A stretch of DNA of 48,214 nucleotides, taken from the NCBI GenBank assembly GCA_029865225.1, contig JAOUHJ010000022.1, positions 1 to 48,214 on the forward strand, read 5' to 3'. Below are positions 1 to 9,272 of the stretch, in pieces. The stretch comes from Nitrospira sp. (GTDB taxonomy: Bacteria > Nitrospirota > Nitrospiria > Nitrospirales > Nitrospiraceae). The translations under genes and the position numbers were made by a program. Position 1 is the first letter of the stretch, and each line of letters begins with the position of its first letter. The notes under the pieces were generated by a model that had not been told where the DNA came from, made no database searches, and saw only the letters and a program-made list of their open reading frames with translations.

Positions 1-1557
1 GAGATGATCACAGAATGGAACTCGCAGTTCGAGAGAGTGCACCATACTCATGCGATCGGCCATCCGTAGGAGGTCGTCTGGCAAATAACTCTGGAGGTCG
101 ACGCCCATGGCACGATTTGTAGGATCTACAGATGGCCACTGATTGAAGAGCAGGTCCGCAGGACCCAACGGTCGATCATTGATAAACGTGGCCTCAAGTG
201 CGTCTCCCCAAAGAGTGCCATCCCATTCTGGAGGAATAAAGGTCGTCCAACGCCGGTACTGCTCATGAAGCGGGAGGTGCCCATCTCGGAGAAATCGTTT
301 CAGGCGCCCGCTATAGTCCCGGCTTGTTCCTTGTTCGTTGAGGCATGCACTCCAGTGTGCTAGTTGTCGGCGTAGCGCGCTGGGAAGATGCTGATAGTGG
401 GCCGCCCCACGAAGGCCGAGATAGCGAGGGTAGCCACCGAAGAGTTCGTCACCACCGATTCCGGAAAGGGCCACCGTGACAGATTGTCGAGCAACCTGTG
501 ATACCAAGTACGTAGGAAGCGCGGATAGGTCAGCGAAGGGCTCACCCATTCCCGCGACCACTTTTTCAATCAGAGACACGACATCCGGCTGTAGAATTGT
601 TTCAGAGTGAATGGTCTTGAAGTGAGTCGCCAGAAGTCGGGCTGCCGCCAGTTCGTTGAACGATTGATCGGAAGGATGCTCATACCCGATCGTGAAGGTG
701 CGAATGGGATCAGGCTGCACCTTTGCCATGAGAGCTAAGAGTGATGCGGAGTCGAGGCCACCGGAAAGAAATAATCCGAGGGGCACATCACTGACAAGAT
801 GAGCGCGGACAGCGTCCTCCAGCGCGGGAAGCACCTCGTGAGCCGCTTGCTTGTAGTTCCAGGTGGTCGTGTTGGCAACTTCGTTTCCCAATCGGTAGTA
901 CTGGAAGAACTCAATACGACCACCTGAAAATTTCATCGCCTGGCCTGGCCGCAGTTGATGCACGCCTCCGATGATCGTGTCAGGTCCTGGCACATAGAGA
1001 TGCGTCACATATTCGGCGATGCCTTCCATACGAAGACGCCAATCCGGTACGGCTTCGAGCAACGAGGGAATCTCCGAAGAGAATACAACCGATGCACTCC
1101 GGCCAAGCATCTGTTGCGGAATTGTGTAATACAGTGGCTTGATGCCGAGGCGATCACGGATGAGCCAGGCAATCCGCCGTTCACGATCCCAAAGGGCAAT
1201 GGCGAACATGCCTCGCAACCGCTGGAATGCATCGACTCCCTCGTCTTCATATAAATGGACGAGGACTTCCGTATCACAATGGGTGGAGAGACGGTGCCCT
1301 TTGCTCACGAGTGTGTTTCGCAACTCACGATAGTTATAGATTTCTCCGTTCATCACCGCCCACACAGTTCCGGTCTCATTGCCGATCGGTTGGTGGCCAC
1401 CATCCGGATCAATGACCCGGAGCCTCCGAGCGCCAAGCGTGATCTCTGGTTCACGATAGATGCCTTCGTCATCCGGTCCACGATGAATCAATCGACTGAG
1501 CATCGGCTCGATCACCGCACCCTCATATTCACCTATGATTCCGCAGATTCCGCACAT
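1..1557 (-). CDS. asnB: Glutamine-hydrolysing asparagine synthetase-type amidotransferase (partial, C-terminus beyond window edge)
   Basis: The reading frame is open from an ATG at 1557 to the left window edge, giving 519 residues. It starts MCGICGII, so Cys2 is the expected N-terminal nucleophile of a class II (Ntn) glutamine amidotransferase domain. The second half has the SGGLDS PP-loop of the ATP pyrophosphatase domain and, near the edge, the conserved RMADRMSMVHSLELRVPF segment. Enzymes of this family move ammonia from glutamine to an AMP-activated carboxylate. In polysaccharide loci, AsnB paralogues are often thought to amidate sugar acids rather than make free asparagine; that role here is inference from its place as the last visible gene of the locus. 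The upstream small membrane-protein gene ends 5 bases before this start. Confidence 0.9.
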   Translation of the reverse strand, partial: MCGICGIIGEYEGAVIEPMLSRLIHRGPDDEGIYREPEITLGARRLRVIDPDGGHQPIGNETGTVWAVMNGEIYNYRELRNTLVSKGHRLSTHCDTEVLVHLYEDEGVDAFQRLRGMFAIALWDRERRIAWLIRDRLGIKPLYYTIPQQMLGRSASVVFSSEIPSLLEAVPDWRLRMEGIAEYVTHLYVPGPDTIIGGVHQLRPGQAMKFSGGRIEFFQYYRLGNEVANTTTWNYKQAAHEVLPALEDAVRAHLVSDVPLGLFLSGGLDSASLLALMAKVQPDPIRTFTIGYEHPSDQSFNELAAARLLATHFKTIHSETILQPDVVSLIEKVVAGMGEPFADLSALPTYLVSQVARQSVTVALSGIGGDELFGGYPRYLGLRGAAHYQHLPSALRRQLAHWSACLNEQGTSRDYSGRLKRFLRDGHLPLHEQYRRWTTFIPPEWDGTLWGDALEATFINDRPLGPADLLFNQWPSVDPTNRAMGVDLQSYLPDDLLRMADRMSMVHSLELRVPFCDHL

Positions 1558-1561
1558 GGCG

Positions 1562-1813
1562 CTATTTCCCCTTTTCGAGCATGAGCCGGTCACGGCGTTC
1601 CAACTCTTGTCGCTCACGTTCGTGTTGCGGTGACACGGAATGTGGAGGGACGTCAACCGGCTCATAGCGCGTATGTTTCGCTGTGCCGACCGATTCAAGC
1701 AAGGTACGTATGCCCAGGGCTGCCAGCGCCCACGCCAGGCAAAGGAGCAGTATCGCACCCCATCTGCGGGCGGCCCGTTTCCACGATCGTTGATGAGTGA
1801 GATAGGAGCTCAT
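1562..1813 (-). CDS. Small single-pass membrane protein in the polysaccharide operon
   Basis: An 83-residue protein whose start overlaps the preceding methyltransferase stop by 4 bases (ATGA) and whose stop lies 4 bases before asnB, so the fit in the operon is tight. A basic N-terminus (WKRAARRW) precedes one hydrophobic segment at about residues 19-40, followed by a charged soluble tail rich in Glu and Arg. This predicts a single-pass inner membrane protein, probably with the tail outside the cytoplasm. I do not recognise a family. Such a protein could help assemble the polysaccharide machinery, but nothing in the sequence proves that. The gene is supported mainly by the overlaps. Confidence 0.6.
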   Translation of the reverse strand: MSSYLTHQRSWKRAARRWGAILLLCLAWALAALGIRTLLESVGTAKHTRYEPVDVPPHSVSPQHERERQELERRDRLMLEKGK

Positions 1814-2697
1814 CGAGGTCCCCTTCGTTGCGCGATAATTTCAAACGAAGGTGCCCAGACGAGATGACCGCTCGTCGCGTAATACAGAGTCTGAGAAAGC
1901 AGCCATAACACAGATCGGCTGAGTGTCCATTTCAATCGACTGAACCACGGATGTGCCGGTGAGAGAGGGCCTCGACTCGGTACCGAGTTGCGGACACTCA
2001 GAACAGTGAGCCCGGCGCCTTCCATCAAGACCGTAATTGCCCTGAGGCTGTAGAGGTACCAATGAAATGCTTGGTCATATTGCGACCCAATCCAGCGCGC
2101 AGGAGTTCTCATGGACACATGAAAGGAGCCATTGGTCGCTCGTACGATGACAAGTCCACCAGGTGCCAGGAGAGTCCTAGTTTGCTGCAACATGATCGCC
2201 GGATCCGCGACGGTTTCGAGCACATTGATCAAGGTCACGACGTCAAAATGCTGGGCCCATTCACCACCCTCCATCGTGTGCGGCGAAAAAATCGGTATGC
2301 CTTTGTGCGTCGCGCGCCGTGCCGCCTGTTTCGACAACTCGATCCCGGAACAGTGCCACCCCGCGTCGCGACACAGCACGAGGAACTCCCCATCGCCACA
2401 ACCAATATCCAACAAGGCACCTGGAGGAGAGCGATAGGAGGAAAGATGACGCAAGACACTCTGGAAAACCGGTTGCCGGTCATCTGAAGCCTCGACCTCT
2501 CCATAATCACCGTCATAGGCTTCTTGGAAATACTCTTCCAAGGATTCGCGAGTCGGACGAGGATTGCGAAAGACGAGATCGCAGGCAGGACAGCGCACGT
2601 ATCGTCTCGTCGGGGTATGAAACGCTTCAGCCAGTGGCTTACTGGCTCCGCAAGGGCACCCGATGCCGACGGCTTGCTGATCGATTACGGTAGTCAT
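1810..2697 (-). CDS. Class I SAM-dependent methyltransferase with N-terminal zinc ribbon
   Basis: A 295-residue protein. Residues 14-39 hold two cysteine pairs (CPC at 14-16, CPAC at 36-39), as in a zinc ribbon. Then comes a Rossmann methyltransferase domain with motif I DIGCGDG at 97-103 and an acidic residue ending the next strand (GIELS). This two-part architecture is common among sugar methyltransferases encoded in polysaccharide and natural-product clusters. It likely puts a methyl group on a sugar or a glycan end, but the substrate cannot be read from sequence. It overlaps both neighbours by 4 bases (GT4 upstream, small membrane protein downstream). Confidence 0.85.
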   Translation of the reverse strand: MTTVIDQQAVGIGCPCGASKPLAEAFHTPTRRYVRCPACDLVFRNPRPTRESLEEYFQEAYDGDYGEVEASDDRQPVFQSVLRHLSSYRSPPGALLDIGCGDGEFLVLCRDAGWHCSGIELSKQAARRATHKGIPIFSPHTMEGGEWAQHFDVVTLINVLETVADPAIMLQQTRTLLAPGGLVIVRATNGSFHVSMRTPARWIGSQYDQAFHWYLYSLRAITVLMEGAGLTVLSVRNSVPSRGPLSPAHPWFSRLKWTLSRSVLWLLSQTLYYATSGHLVWAPSFEIIAQRRGPR

Positions 2698-3869
2698 GCC
2701 GCTTTCCGGTGTGCCGGTGGAGGAGGTCCGACCGATGCCTCGCGCAAACCGAGCATCGCCTCTTCGAACACCCTGACAGTATCGTGAATCATTTTGTGGA
2801 CCGTAAACGCAGTGGCCATCTCGTGTTGCCCGGCTTTGCCCATACGTGCTGCTCGCATGGGGTCGCGCAGCAAGCTTCGAATCGCACGCTCCAATGCGTG
2901 GGGATTCCGAGGCGGGACGAGTAGTCCAGTCAGACCGTCTTGAATAATTTCAGGTACGCCGTTGACGCTGGAAGCGATCACTGGACGAGCCATGGCCATG
3001 GCTTCCAGTACAACGAACGGTAATCCCTCCGAAAGCGACGGCAGGACGACCACATCTGCCGCCGCATACCAATCATCGACATTGTTCTGAGCTCCCACAA
3101 AGCGACAGGCTTCAGCAATTCCAAGTTTTCCGGCTAATACCTGAAGTGTCGATTTCGATTCACCTTCTCCGACGAATAAGCAGGTAAGCGACGGCCACTC
3201 TGCCAACAGCCCTGGCAGTGCTTCGATGAGGAAGCGATGGCCTTTTTGATCCGTCAGTCTCGCCACGACAAGGAGTGTGGGACCGTCGCCGACACACCAC
3301 TCTTTCCTGATCTTATGAGGATCGGCATGTCGAGAGAACCATCTTTGATTGATGCCGTTTCGTATCGTTGTTGTCTTGGTCTCGATACCGGGGAAATCCG
3401 CGAGGACATCACGCTTGATCGCATCCGATACACAAATGAGTCGGTTGGTCAGCGGTAGTAAGACTCGCAGGATTGTGAGGTAGAGGTGGCGCCTGACGAG
3501 ACTCACCTCATAATCTCTGATGGAATTGTGAATTGTTGCGATAACACACGGGATTCCGGCCAGCCGTGCCGCGAGACAGCCGTAGACATTGGCACGAGCT
3601 CCATGGGTTTGAAGGATCGTGACGGCATTCCGTTTCAGGAGGCGTGCCAGCCGTATGACTGCCAGTGGGTTGAAGAGCGGTGTCAGATGAACGATATGAG
3701 TCGGGACGTGCTGCGATACCATTTTGTCCACAAATGGACCTGGTTCAGGGCAAATGAGTATCGGGTGAAAACGGGTTCGGTCTATGTGATCGAGGAGCAG
3801 TTCCAAGTAGCGTTCCCCTCCTCCATACCCCGCCGAACCGGCCAATTCGGCAAGAACATAGGGCTTCAT
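2694..3869 (-). CDS. GT4-family glycosyltransferase
   Basis: A 391-residue, two-Rossmann-domain (GT-B) retaining glycosyltransferase. The N-terminal half has the glycine-rich acceptor loop (GYGGGERYLELL). The C-terminal half has the nucleotide-sugar-binding signature, PSLSEGLPFVVLEAMA, with the E-x7-E pair. It has no membrane segment, so it should act on the cytoplasmic face on a lipid-linked sugar intermediate. It overlaps the upstream methyltransferase gene (4 bases) and the downstream one (4 bases), consistent with joint translation. The sugar and linkage cannot be inferred. Confidence 0.9.
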   Translation of the reverse strand: MKPYVLAELAGSAGYGGGERYLELLLDHIDRTRFHPILICPEPGPFVDKMVSQHVPTHIVHLTPLFNPLAVIRLARLLKRNAVTILQTHGARANVYGCLAARLAGIPCVIATIHNSIRDYEVSLVRRHLYLTILRVLLPLTNRLICVSDAIKRDVLADFPGIETKTTTIRNGINQRWFSRHADPHKIRKEWCVGDGPTLLVVARLTDQKGHRFLIEALPGLLAEWPSLTCLFVGEGESKSTLQVLAGKLGIAEACRFVGAQNNVDDWYAAADVVVLPSLSEGLPFVVLEAMAMARPVIASSVNGVPEIIQDGLTGLLVPPRNPHALERAIRSLLRDPMRAARMGKAGQHEMATAFTVHKMIHDTVRVFEEAMLGLREASVGPPPPAHRKAA

Positions 3870-4711
3870 GGTTTTCTTCCCACGATCAAGAGACTTCCGC
3901 GCAAGTGAGGCACGATGTAGAAGGGCAATTTGGCTAAATTGATACCCTGTTGACTGGCCGCCTGACGGCAGTCTTGCGTGTCTTCACCGAGGAAGTATCG
4001 TGATTCTACGATCGCAAAGCCCGTTTGACGAAGCATGTCGGCTAATTCGTGCATGGCGTACTCACGTGCATGCGGCCGCCATTCGTCATCTGGGTTCTGA
4101 TAGCCTGGTGGTGCCAATCGGTCGTTTGGAGAGCGGCCGATCAGAAGCTTGAAGACATTTCCGATTCGCGTCACATTCGGTGTTGTCAGGACCAGATGTC
4201 CTCCGGATTGAAGTATCCGAAAGGCTTCAGTCAGTAGATGGAATGGTGAGGTCAGATGCTCAATGATTTCCAGTGCGAATACCAACCGCGCCGAATGATC
4301 CGGAAGCGGGATGTTTTTGGAATAGCCCTTCGTTTGAAAATGACGTCCTACCGGGTCGAGGTCGACCGTCAGAATATTGGCCCGAATGTCTTTCTGCATG
4401 AAGCTCATGAACTCGTCGGAGATCATGAGCCCGGCACCATACAACTGTGCAGACTTGGTATAGTCGATTCGACGAAGGAGTCGTAATAGGCTGCCAGGGA
4501 AAGGGCCTAAGTCGACGATGGTTTGTCTGTCCGATGGGAGGGTGCGTAATCCGCTCCTCAACGCAATGTGCAGGCGGTCGCGACATTTTTTTGCATGGTG
4601 CATGGGAGTGGTAAAACGCTCATCCTTCTGGCCGAAAGATTCGTACATAGACGGTTGGTACGATTTCAGTATGTTGAGAAAGTGCCTTCTTGTCAGCTCG
4701 TAGGTCATCAT
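3866..4711 (-). CDS. Class I SAM-dependent methyltransferase
   Basis: A 281-residue protein with a methyltransferase fold: motif I is VDLGPFPGSLL, later LVFALEIIEHL (motif II/III region), then GGHLVLTTPN. Glycine is partly replaced by proline in motif I, which is less canonical than in the two other methyltransferases of this operon but still fits the family. About 65 residues precede the Rossmann core. The start follows the GT39-like stop by 7 bases, and the stop overlaps the next gene. A role in capping or decorating the polysaccharide is inferred from context only. Confidence 0.8.
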   Translation of the reverse strand: MMTYELTRRHFLNILKSYQPSMYESFGQKDERFTTPMHHAKKCRDRLHIALRSGLRTLPSDRQTIVDLGPFPGSLLRLLRRIDYTKSAQLYGAGLMISDEFMSFMQKDIRANILTVDLDPVGRHFQTKGYSKNIPLPDHSARLVFALEIIEHLTSPFHLLTEAFRILQSGGHLVLTTPNVTRIGNVFKLLIGRSPNDRLAPPGYQNPDDEWRPHAREYAMHELADMLRQTGFAIVESRYFLGEDTQDCRQAASQQGINLAKLPFYIVPHLRGSLLIVGRKP

Positions 4712-4718
4712 GCAGCCG

Positions 4719-6038
4719 TCATACAGGTTGAACGTGTTCTTTCGGAAGAAACATCTGTAGACTTTTTAGATGAAAGGCTGCAGCCACAGATAACAGCATC
4801 AGACAAGGTAATACAGGTAATGCGTAGCGACCTGCCTCCACGGTAAACGGGACATATCCTGCCGTAAGTCCAAGGGGAAATAGATAGAGCGGTAAGAGGG
4901 CTTCCCACCGTTCTCGGTGCATCCATGCACTGACGCAGGCGAGGCCGATGAGTCCCGGGATCAGCAGTAATCGCTTGGCTAGGCTGTATACGGCCACTAC
5001 CCATCCTCTCTCATGGGCATCCGTCAATAACCCGAGTCCCCCCTCATGCTGCTCATCAAACAAATAGTACGAGTTGCCGATCCAGAAGTCCCAGATTCTT
5101 CCAAATGTTAGCCCCAGATAGCTCATCGGATCTGCCATGATCCGTTCGATGCCCTTTTGGCGCAAGCGCTGGTCCGTCCACACGTCATACATCGCATAGG
5201 CGTGTGGAAGTGGTGTGATGTTGGCACTTTCCCAGATGGTGTGTTCTTGTTCCAGTGGCATAGGCCAGCTGCCTCGTGAAACGGGGTCACTTCCCATCCA
5301 GAATCCGACGCCGACTCCAGCCGACACAGGAATGAACTGATGGAATTCGACATAGTTCCTCACCGACCAGGGTACTACCAGTGTGAGGCAGGCTGTTGTA
5401 TACATGGCTCCGCGTACAAGCTTTTGCGAAATCCGGTCGGAGTCCATCCCTGCAAGTGTGGCGAGCAGTACGGCCAATACTAAAACGACCGGTTTACATA
5501 AGACGGTCAGTCCGGCAACCAGACCCATGAGGACAAATCGAAGTATAGAAGGTTTCTTCATCGCTAAGACAGTCGTCCACAACCACAGACTGATGAGAAG
5601 GGTCAAGAGTGCCTCGCTCCGTATTCTTGGGTCATAGGTCCAGTACGCGGGATAGAGAAAAAATAGAGCAGCCGTCCAAGCTCCCACTCGGGTATTCCAC
5701 AAAACAGTCCCAACCCGATAGATTCCCCATGCGGCACCAAGATCAAACAGGACGTGCAGCATCGGCACCCACTCTGGTCGGTGACCTATCAGGAAATAAA
5801 AACATGCCAGCACTCCCGGATAAAGAGGCCCTACATGCGCAGCGGGGTTCACTCCGTCCAGAGTGAACCGTCGTAGCGACACAAGATTCCATGCCAGTGT
5901 ATCGAACAACTGATCAACCGCGAACGACTCAGTGGGAGCTTTCGAGATGACCCATGCTCGAGCAAGTAGTCCAACGGTGACAGCGGGCAACAGAATCATG
6001 GCAGTCTGGGTAGATGGCGAATCCTGACGTCTGATCAT
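4719..6038 (-). CDS. Polytopic membrane glycosyltransferase, GT39/ArnT-like
   Basis: A 439-residue, highly hydrophobic protein with about ten predicted membrane segments. The first extracytoplasmic loop has an acidic residue (FAVDQLFD) and an HVGPLYPG segment, in the place where PMT/ArnT-type enzymes have their catalytic carboxylate. These enzymes transfer sugars from polyprenyl-phosphate carriers on the outer face of the membrane. It overlaps the upstream methyltransferase by 4 bases. A role in adding a side sugar to the exported repeat unit, or in glycosylating a protein, is inference. Confidence 0.75.
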   Translation of the reverse strand: MIRRQDSPSTQTAMILLPAVTVGLLARAWVISKAPTESFAVDQLFDTLAWNLVSLRRFTLDGVNPAAHVGPLYPGVLACFYFLIGHRPEWVPMLHVLFDLGAAWGIYRVGTVLWNTRVGAWTAALFFLYPAYWTYDPRIRSEALLTLLISLWLWTTVLAMKKPSILRFVLMGLVAGLTVLCKPVVLVLAVLLATLAGMDSDRISQKLVRGAMYTTACLTLVVPWSVRNYVEFHQFIPVSAGVGVGFWMGSDPVSRGSWPMPLEQEHTIWESANITPLPHAYAMYDVWTDQRLRQKGIERIMADPMSYLGLTFGRIWDFWIGNSYYLFDEQHEGGLGLLTDAHERGWVVAVYSLAKRLLLIPGLIGLACVSAWMHRERWEALLPLYLFPLGLTAGYVPFTVEAGRYALPVLPCLMLLSVAAAFHLKSLQMFLPKEHVQPV

Positions 6039-6775
6039 TTCACGCAGACCCCGATCAAATTAGTGTCCTCGGCAATTCCTTCCCCATACTCAATATCGGC
6101 AGGCACAAGGTCGTGTAGGTGAGGTCCCCCGTGTAGTCGACTCATCACACTCCCGAGCCAATGGCGAACCGGACGCGGAATACATGTTCGTAATCCCAGC
6201 GGGTCTAACGCGCGGACGCTGTCCATCGACCGTTCTGCGGTCTTGAGGCGCTCGCCTTGGCGACGGCCATACCAGCGAATGGATGTGAAGTGAGGTGCCA
6301 GCAACGCTCGGAACTCCTGTGCCGTATATTCTCGAATGTGGTACGGGTCGCTGGGCACGGTTTCCTTGCCCTTTCCATGAGGGGTAAAGATGATGAGCGT
6401 GCCTCGAGGTTTGAGCACTCGGCTCAGCTCGGTCACGAAACGGCCATCGTCATGGATATGTTCGATGGTATCTTGTGACACGATGCAGTCGAACGATTCA
6501 TCGAGGAACCCAAGCGAACATCCGTCCATGGCGAGAAAGTGCACATTAGCTCGAGGGTAGTCGATTCGACTCTTGGCCACAACTTCCGGTACACAATCGA
6601 TGGCGACGATCTGGTCTGCACAGGTTCCAAGGTAGTCCGCTCCATACCCGGTCCCGCACGATAAGTCTAAGATTCGCTGCCGGTGGAGGCTGCCGAATTG
6701 GCCAGCTGCCCATACATAGCCAGACAAATTCACGATATGCTGTGTGTCTGTTGGATAGGCGGCTCGACGTTCCAT
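6035..6775 (-). CDS. Class I SAM-dependent methyltransferase
   Basis: A 246-residue methyltransferase with motif I ILDLSCGTGYGADYLG, an acidic residue after the second strand (VAIDCVPE), and the post-I segments FDCIVSQDTIEHI and GTLIIFTPHG. It is the first of three methyltransferases in this operon and the one closest to the UbiE/Methyltransf_11 pattern. The start is 11 bases downstream of the GT2 gene stop; the stop overlaps the membrane glycosyltransferase. The substrate is unknown; glycan O-methylation is the reasonable guess from context. Confidence 0.85.
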   Translation of the reverse strand: MERRAAYPTDTQHIVNLSGYVWAAGQFGSLHRQRILDLSCGTGYGADYLGTCADQIVAIDCVPEVVAKSRIDYPRANVHFLAMDGCSLGFLDESFDCIVSQDTIEHIHDDGRFVTELSRVLKPRGTLIIFTPHGKGKETVPSDPYHIREYTAQEFRALLAPHFTSIRWYGRRQGERLKTAERSMDSVRALDPLGLRTCIPRPVRHWLGSVMSRLHGGPHLHDLVPADIEYGEGIAEDTNLIGVCVK

Positions 6776-6786
6776 GGAGGTGCTTG

Positions 6787-7761
6787 TTATCCTCGACTGT
6801 GTCCGGCACAGACATATTTAGAATCTGCTCGTCGATTTCCGATCACAATTCGAGAGATGATCGACAGGTAGACGCCGAATGGCGTGTTCTGTGTGATGGA
6901 CTGCGGTTTGGCCGTAGCGCTAATCAATTTCGCAAACGTGCCGGCCGCAATCCACCCTTTCATGATCCAACGCTTCCACCAGGGGAAATGTTTTTCCACG
7001 TATCGGATACGACTGAATTCCCACACGAGGTTTAACTGAGCGCGATTGCCCTCTCCACTACGACCGATCAGGTGGATGACGTCCCCGTCAGCCAGGTGTC
7101 GAATCCGGTAGCCCCGCTCTCGGATTGCTCGACAGAGGTCGATATCTTCAAAATACATGAAGTACTCCTCATCCAATCCTCCACAGGCGTTCATAAGATC
7201 TCGGCGTACCATCAGGCACGCCCCATTGATCCAATCCACATCCTGCGAACGTGAACAGTCGATGACCCGCTTTGAAGCCACGGCAGCCTGCACGGTGGGG
7301 ACCCATCGTCGAAAAGGTGCTGCGTAAAAAAAGTGATCTCGAACGGATGGAAACGGAAAACATGATTGATACATTCGCCCGTCTTCCGTCCGTTGCCTAC
7401 ACCCGACGGCTCCAATGTCTGGATTTCGATCGAGACAGGCAACCATATGCTCCAATGCTTGGGATTGAAGACGTGTATCACTGTTCAACATGAGGAAATA
7501 GCGCCCCTCACTGATCTTGAGCGCCTGATTGACTGCTTTGGAAAATCCTCGATTCTGCTGATTCATGATGAGGTGTACCGTCGGGTAGTCTTCGCTCACA
7601 GCGTCAGCTGTCCCATCGTGAGAGTTGTTGTCCACAAGAATCACTTCGAACGTGACGTTCCCAGCAGTCTCAAACACCGATCTGAGACAGTCCAACGATA
7701 GAGTTCGCGTGTTGTAGCTGACAATCGCAATAGAGAGGTCCAGCGTATCTGTGGAGCTCAT
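6787..7761 (-). CDS. GT2-family glycosyltransferase
   Basis: The protein starts MSSTDTLDLSIAIVSYN. An in-frame codon 30 bases upstream exists, but I chose the start at 7761 because its ATG overlaps the flippase stop in the ATGA manner seen throughout this operon. It has the GT-A pattern of GT2 enzymes: SIAIVSYN, the VILVDNNSHDGT strand, LNSDTRL as the metal-binding acidic site, and the later FEDIDLCRAIRERGYR segment typical of rhamnosyltransferase-like members. The C-terminal end has a mildly hydrophobic stretch (MKGWIAAGTFAKLI). It is expected to add a sugar on the cytoplasmic side; rhamnosyl transfer is possible but not shown. Confidence 0.9.
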   Translation of the reverse strand: MSSTDTLDLSIAIVSYNTRTLSLDCLRSVFETAGNVTFEVILVDNNSHDGTADAVSEDYPTVHLIMNQQNRGFSKAVNQALKISEGRYFLMLNSDTRLQSQALEHMVACLDRNPDIGAVGCRQRTEDGRMYQSCFPFPSVRDHFFYAAPFRRWVPTVQAAVASKRVIDCSRSQDVDWINGACLMVRRDLMNACGGLDEEYFMYFEDIDLCRAIRERGYRIRHLADGDVIHLIGRSGEGNRAQLNLVWEFSRIRYVEKHFPWWKRWIMKGWIAAGTFAKLISATAKPQSITQNTPFGVYLSIISRIVIGNRRADSKYVCAGHSRG

Positions 7762-9239
7762 GCGTGCACACCATATGATTGATAGTTCCATAAGGCATTC
7801 AGCCGCGGTCGCTCAATCCACCAGAGATAACCGATGAATAATACTGTGAGCGCCAGAGCAAGAATGTCCGGTGCCCAGGAGGTCAGTACACGATGCTGGA
7901 GAGGAAGCGTCGTGAGGACAATCCCTACCATGAGGCCAAGCGCTCCGATGCGGCTCAGTGACAGGAATGTGTCCTGAGATGATGGGCCAAGGAGACGGCC
8001 AGATACCCATGCCTGTAAGGCGGTTCCGAACAGGTAGCTGATCGTGAGAGAGAGAGCAGCCCCGACTATTCCGAACGAAATGGTCAGTGGAACGATCAAG
8101 GCGAGATAGACAAGACATTGTCCAGCCCAGCTTCGCATCTGCAGATCCGGACGTCTCATCCCGTAATGCAAGGAGGCCATGACGCTTACGTAGCCACTAC
8201 ACACGGCATAGAGGCAGAGGACTCTGAGTGGGTCGACGATGCCGATCCATTGAGGACCAAACGTGAAAGGAACAATAATCGGTGACAGAATGCCGATGAT
8301 CATGCCGAGTGGTATATAGATGATTCCGACGAGGCCAACTTGAAGATTAAACACACGAGCGATCCCGAGCTCATCCTGTTGCAACGAGGCATAGGTCGGT
8401 ACACTGATCTGCTGCATAAGGGACGTGGCTCGTGCTCCGATGAGGAGAGGAATGGCCAGCGCCACCTGATACATGCCCAGTGCCTCGGCTCCAAGAACAC
8501 GGCCGACGACGAGTTCCCCGCCGGTCATCACCACGAAGGCGCAGATCGTCGTGAGATTCAGACGGCTTCCGTAACGAAAGAGGTAGGAGAGAGCCGACCT
8601 TTTCAGCGACCAACGGGGAACAAAGCGTGAAATCGAGAAGGACAGAAGACATCCAACCATCAAACCGACTAATTGGCCGATGACGATTGCCCAGACTGTT
8701 CGGTGGATAATGGCAATGCTTAAGGTGACGCTCGCCTCAATGCTGCGCCGGACCACGTCCATCGTCACACGACCTTTGAGGTCCAGCCTCTTCATCAATA
8801 TCGCCATAGCCGGGCTGTAAAAGCCTTGAATGATCAATGCCCAGGCGTGGACCCGTAGCAGCGGTTCGAGCAGTGGCATACGCATCACATCACTGATCAG
8901 CCCTGCCAATAGCCAGACCCCACTTGCCATCACTAGGCCTCGAAGAGCCGATAGGGTCCAGGCTGTCGTAAGATCATCCTCGGTGACATGCTCTTTTGCT
9001 ATCAGAGCCGACTCGAGTCCTAACTCCCCGAGCGTGAGAATCGCGAGCAACACGGCTGCAGATGCAGCCATGATTCCGAAATCTGCCGGGGTCAGGATTC
9101 TCGCAAGCACGACCAGTTGGATTGCAGCGACGACCTTGTCAAAAAGAAATCCTCCCCCAACCCAGCCACCGGCGTGGAGGATTCGGTCACGAAGACGGAG
9201 GGTTGTTGAGGTCTTGTTGTGAGTACTCATCACGATCAT
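7758..9239 (-). CDS. Wzx-like polysaccharide flippase
   Basis: A 493-residue membrane protein with about 12-14 hydrophobic segments and the start pattern of the polysaccharide-synthesis branch of the MOP superfamily (GGWVGGGFLFDKVVAAIQLVVLARILTPADFG). Family members move undecaprenyl-linked repeat units across the inner membrane. A second in-frame ATG at 9230 (MSTHNK) could be the true start. It lies 33 bases after the upstream GT4 stop. Having it with the Wzy, Wzc and Wza proteins makes this a complete Wzx/Wzy-type export set. Confidence 0.9.
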   Translation of the reverse strand: MIVMSTHNKTSTTLRLRDRILHAGGWVGGGFLFDKVVAAIQLVVLARILTPADFGIMAASAAVLLAILTLGELGLESALIAKEHVTEDDLTTAWTLSALRGLVMASGVWLLAGLISDVMRMPLLEPLLRVHAWALIIQGFYSPAMAILMKRLDLKGRVTMDVVRRSIEASVTLSIAIIHRTVWAIVIGQLVGLMVGCLLSFSISRFVPRWSLKRSALSYLFRYGSRLNLTTICAFVVMTGGELVVGRVLGAEALGMYQVALAIPLLIGARATSLMQQISVPTYASLQQDELGIARVFNLQVGLVGIIYIPLGMIIGILSPIIVPFTFGPQWIGIVDPLRVLCLYAVCSGYVSVMASLHYGMRRPDLQMRSWAGQCLVYLALIVPLTISFGIVGAALSLTISYLFGTALQAWVSGRLLGPSSQDTFLSLSRIGALGLMVGIVLTTLPLQHRVLTSWAPDILALALTVLFIGYLWWIERPRLNALWNYQSYGVHA

Positions 9240-9272
9240 GCTTCGATTGTGTCGTCGACCCCTAGGATTTAT

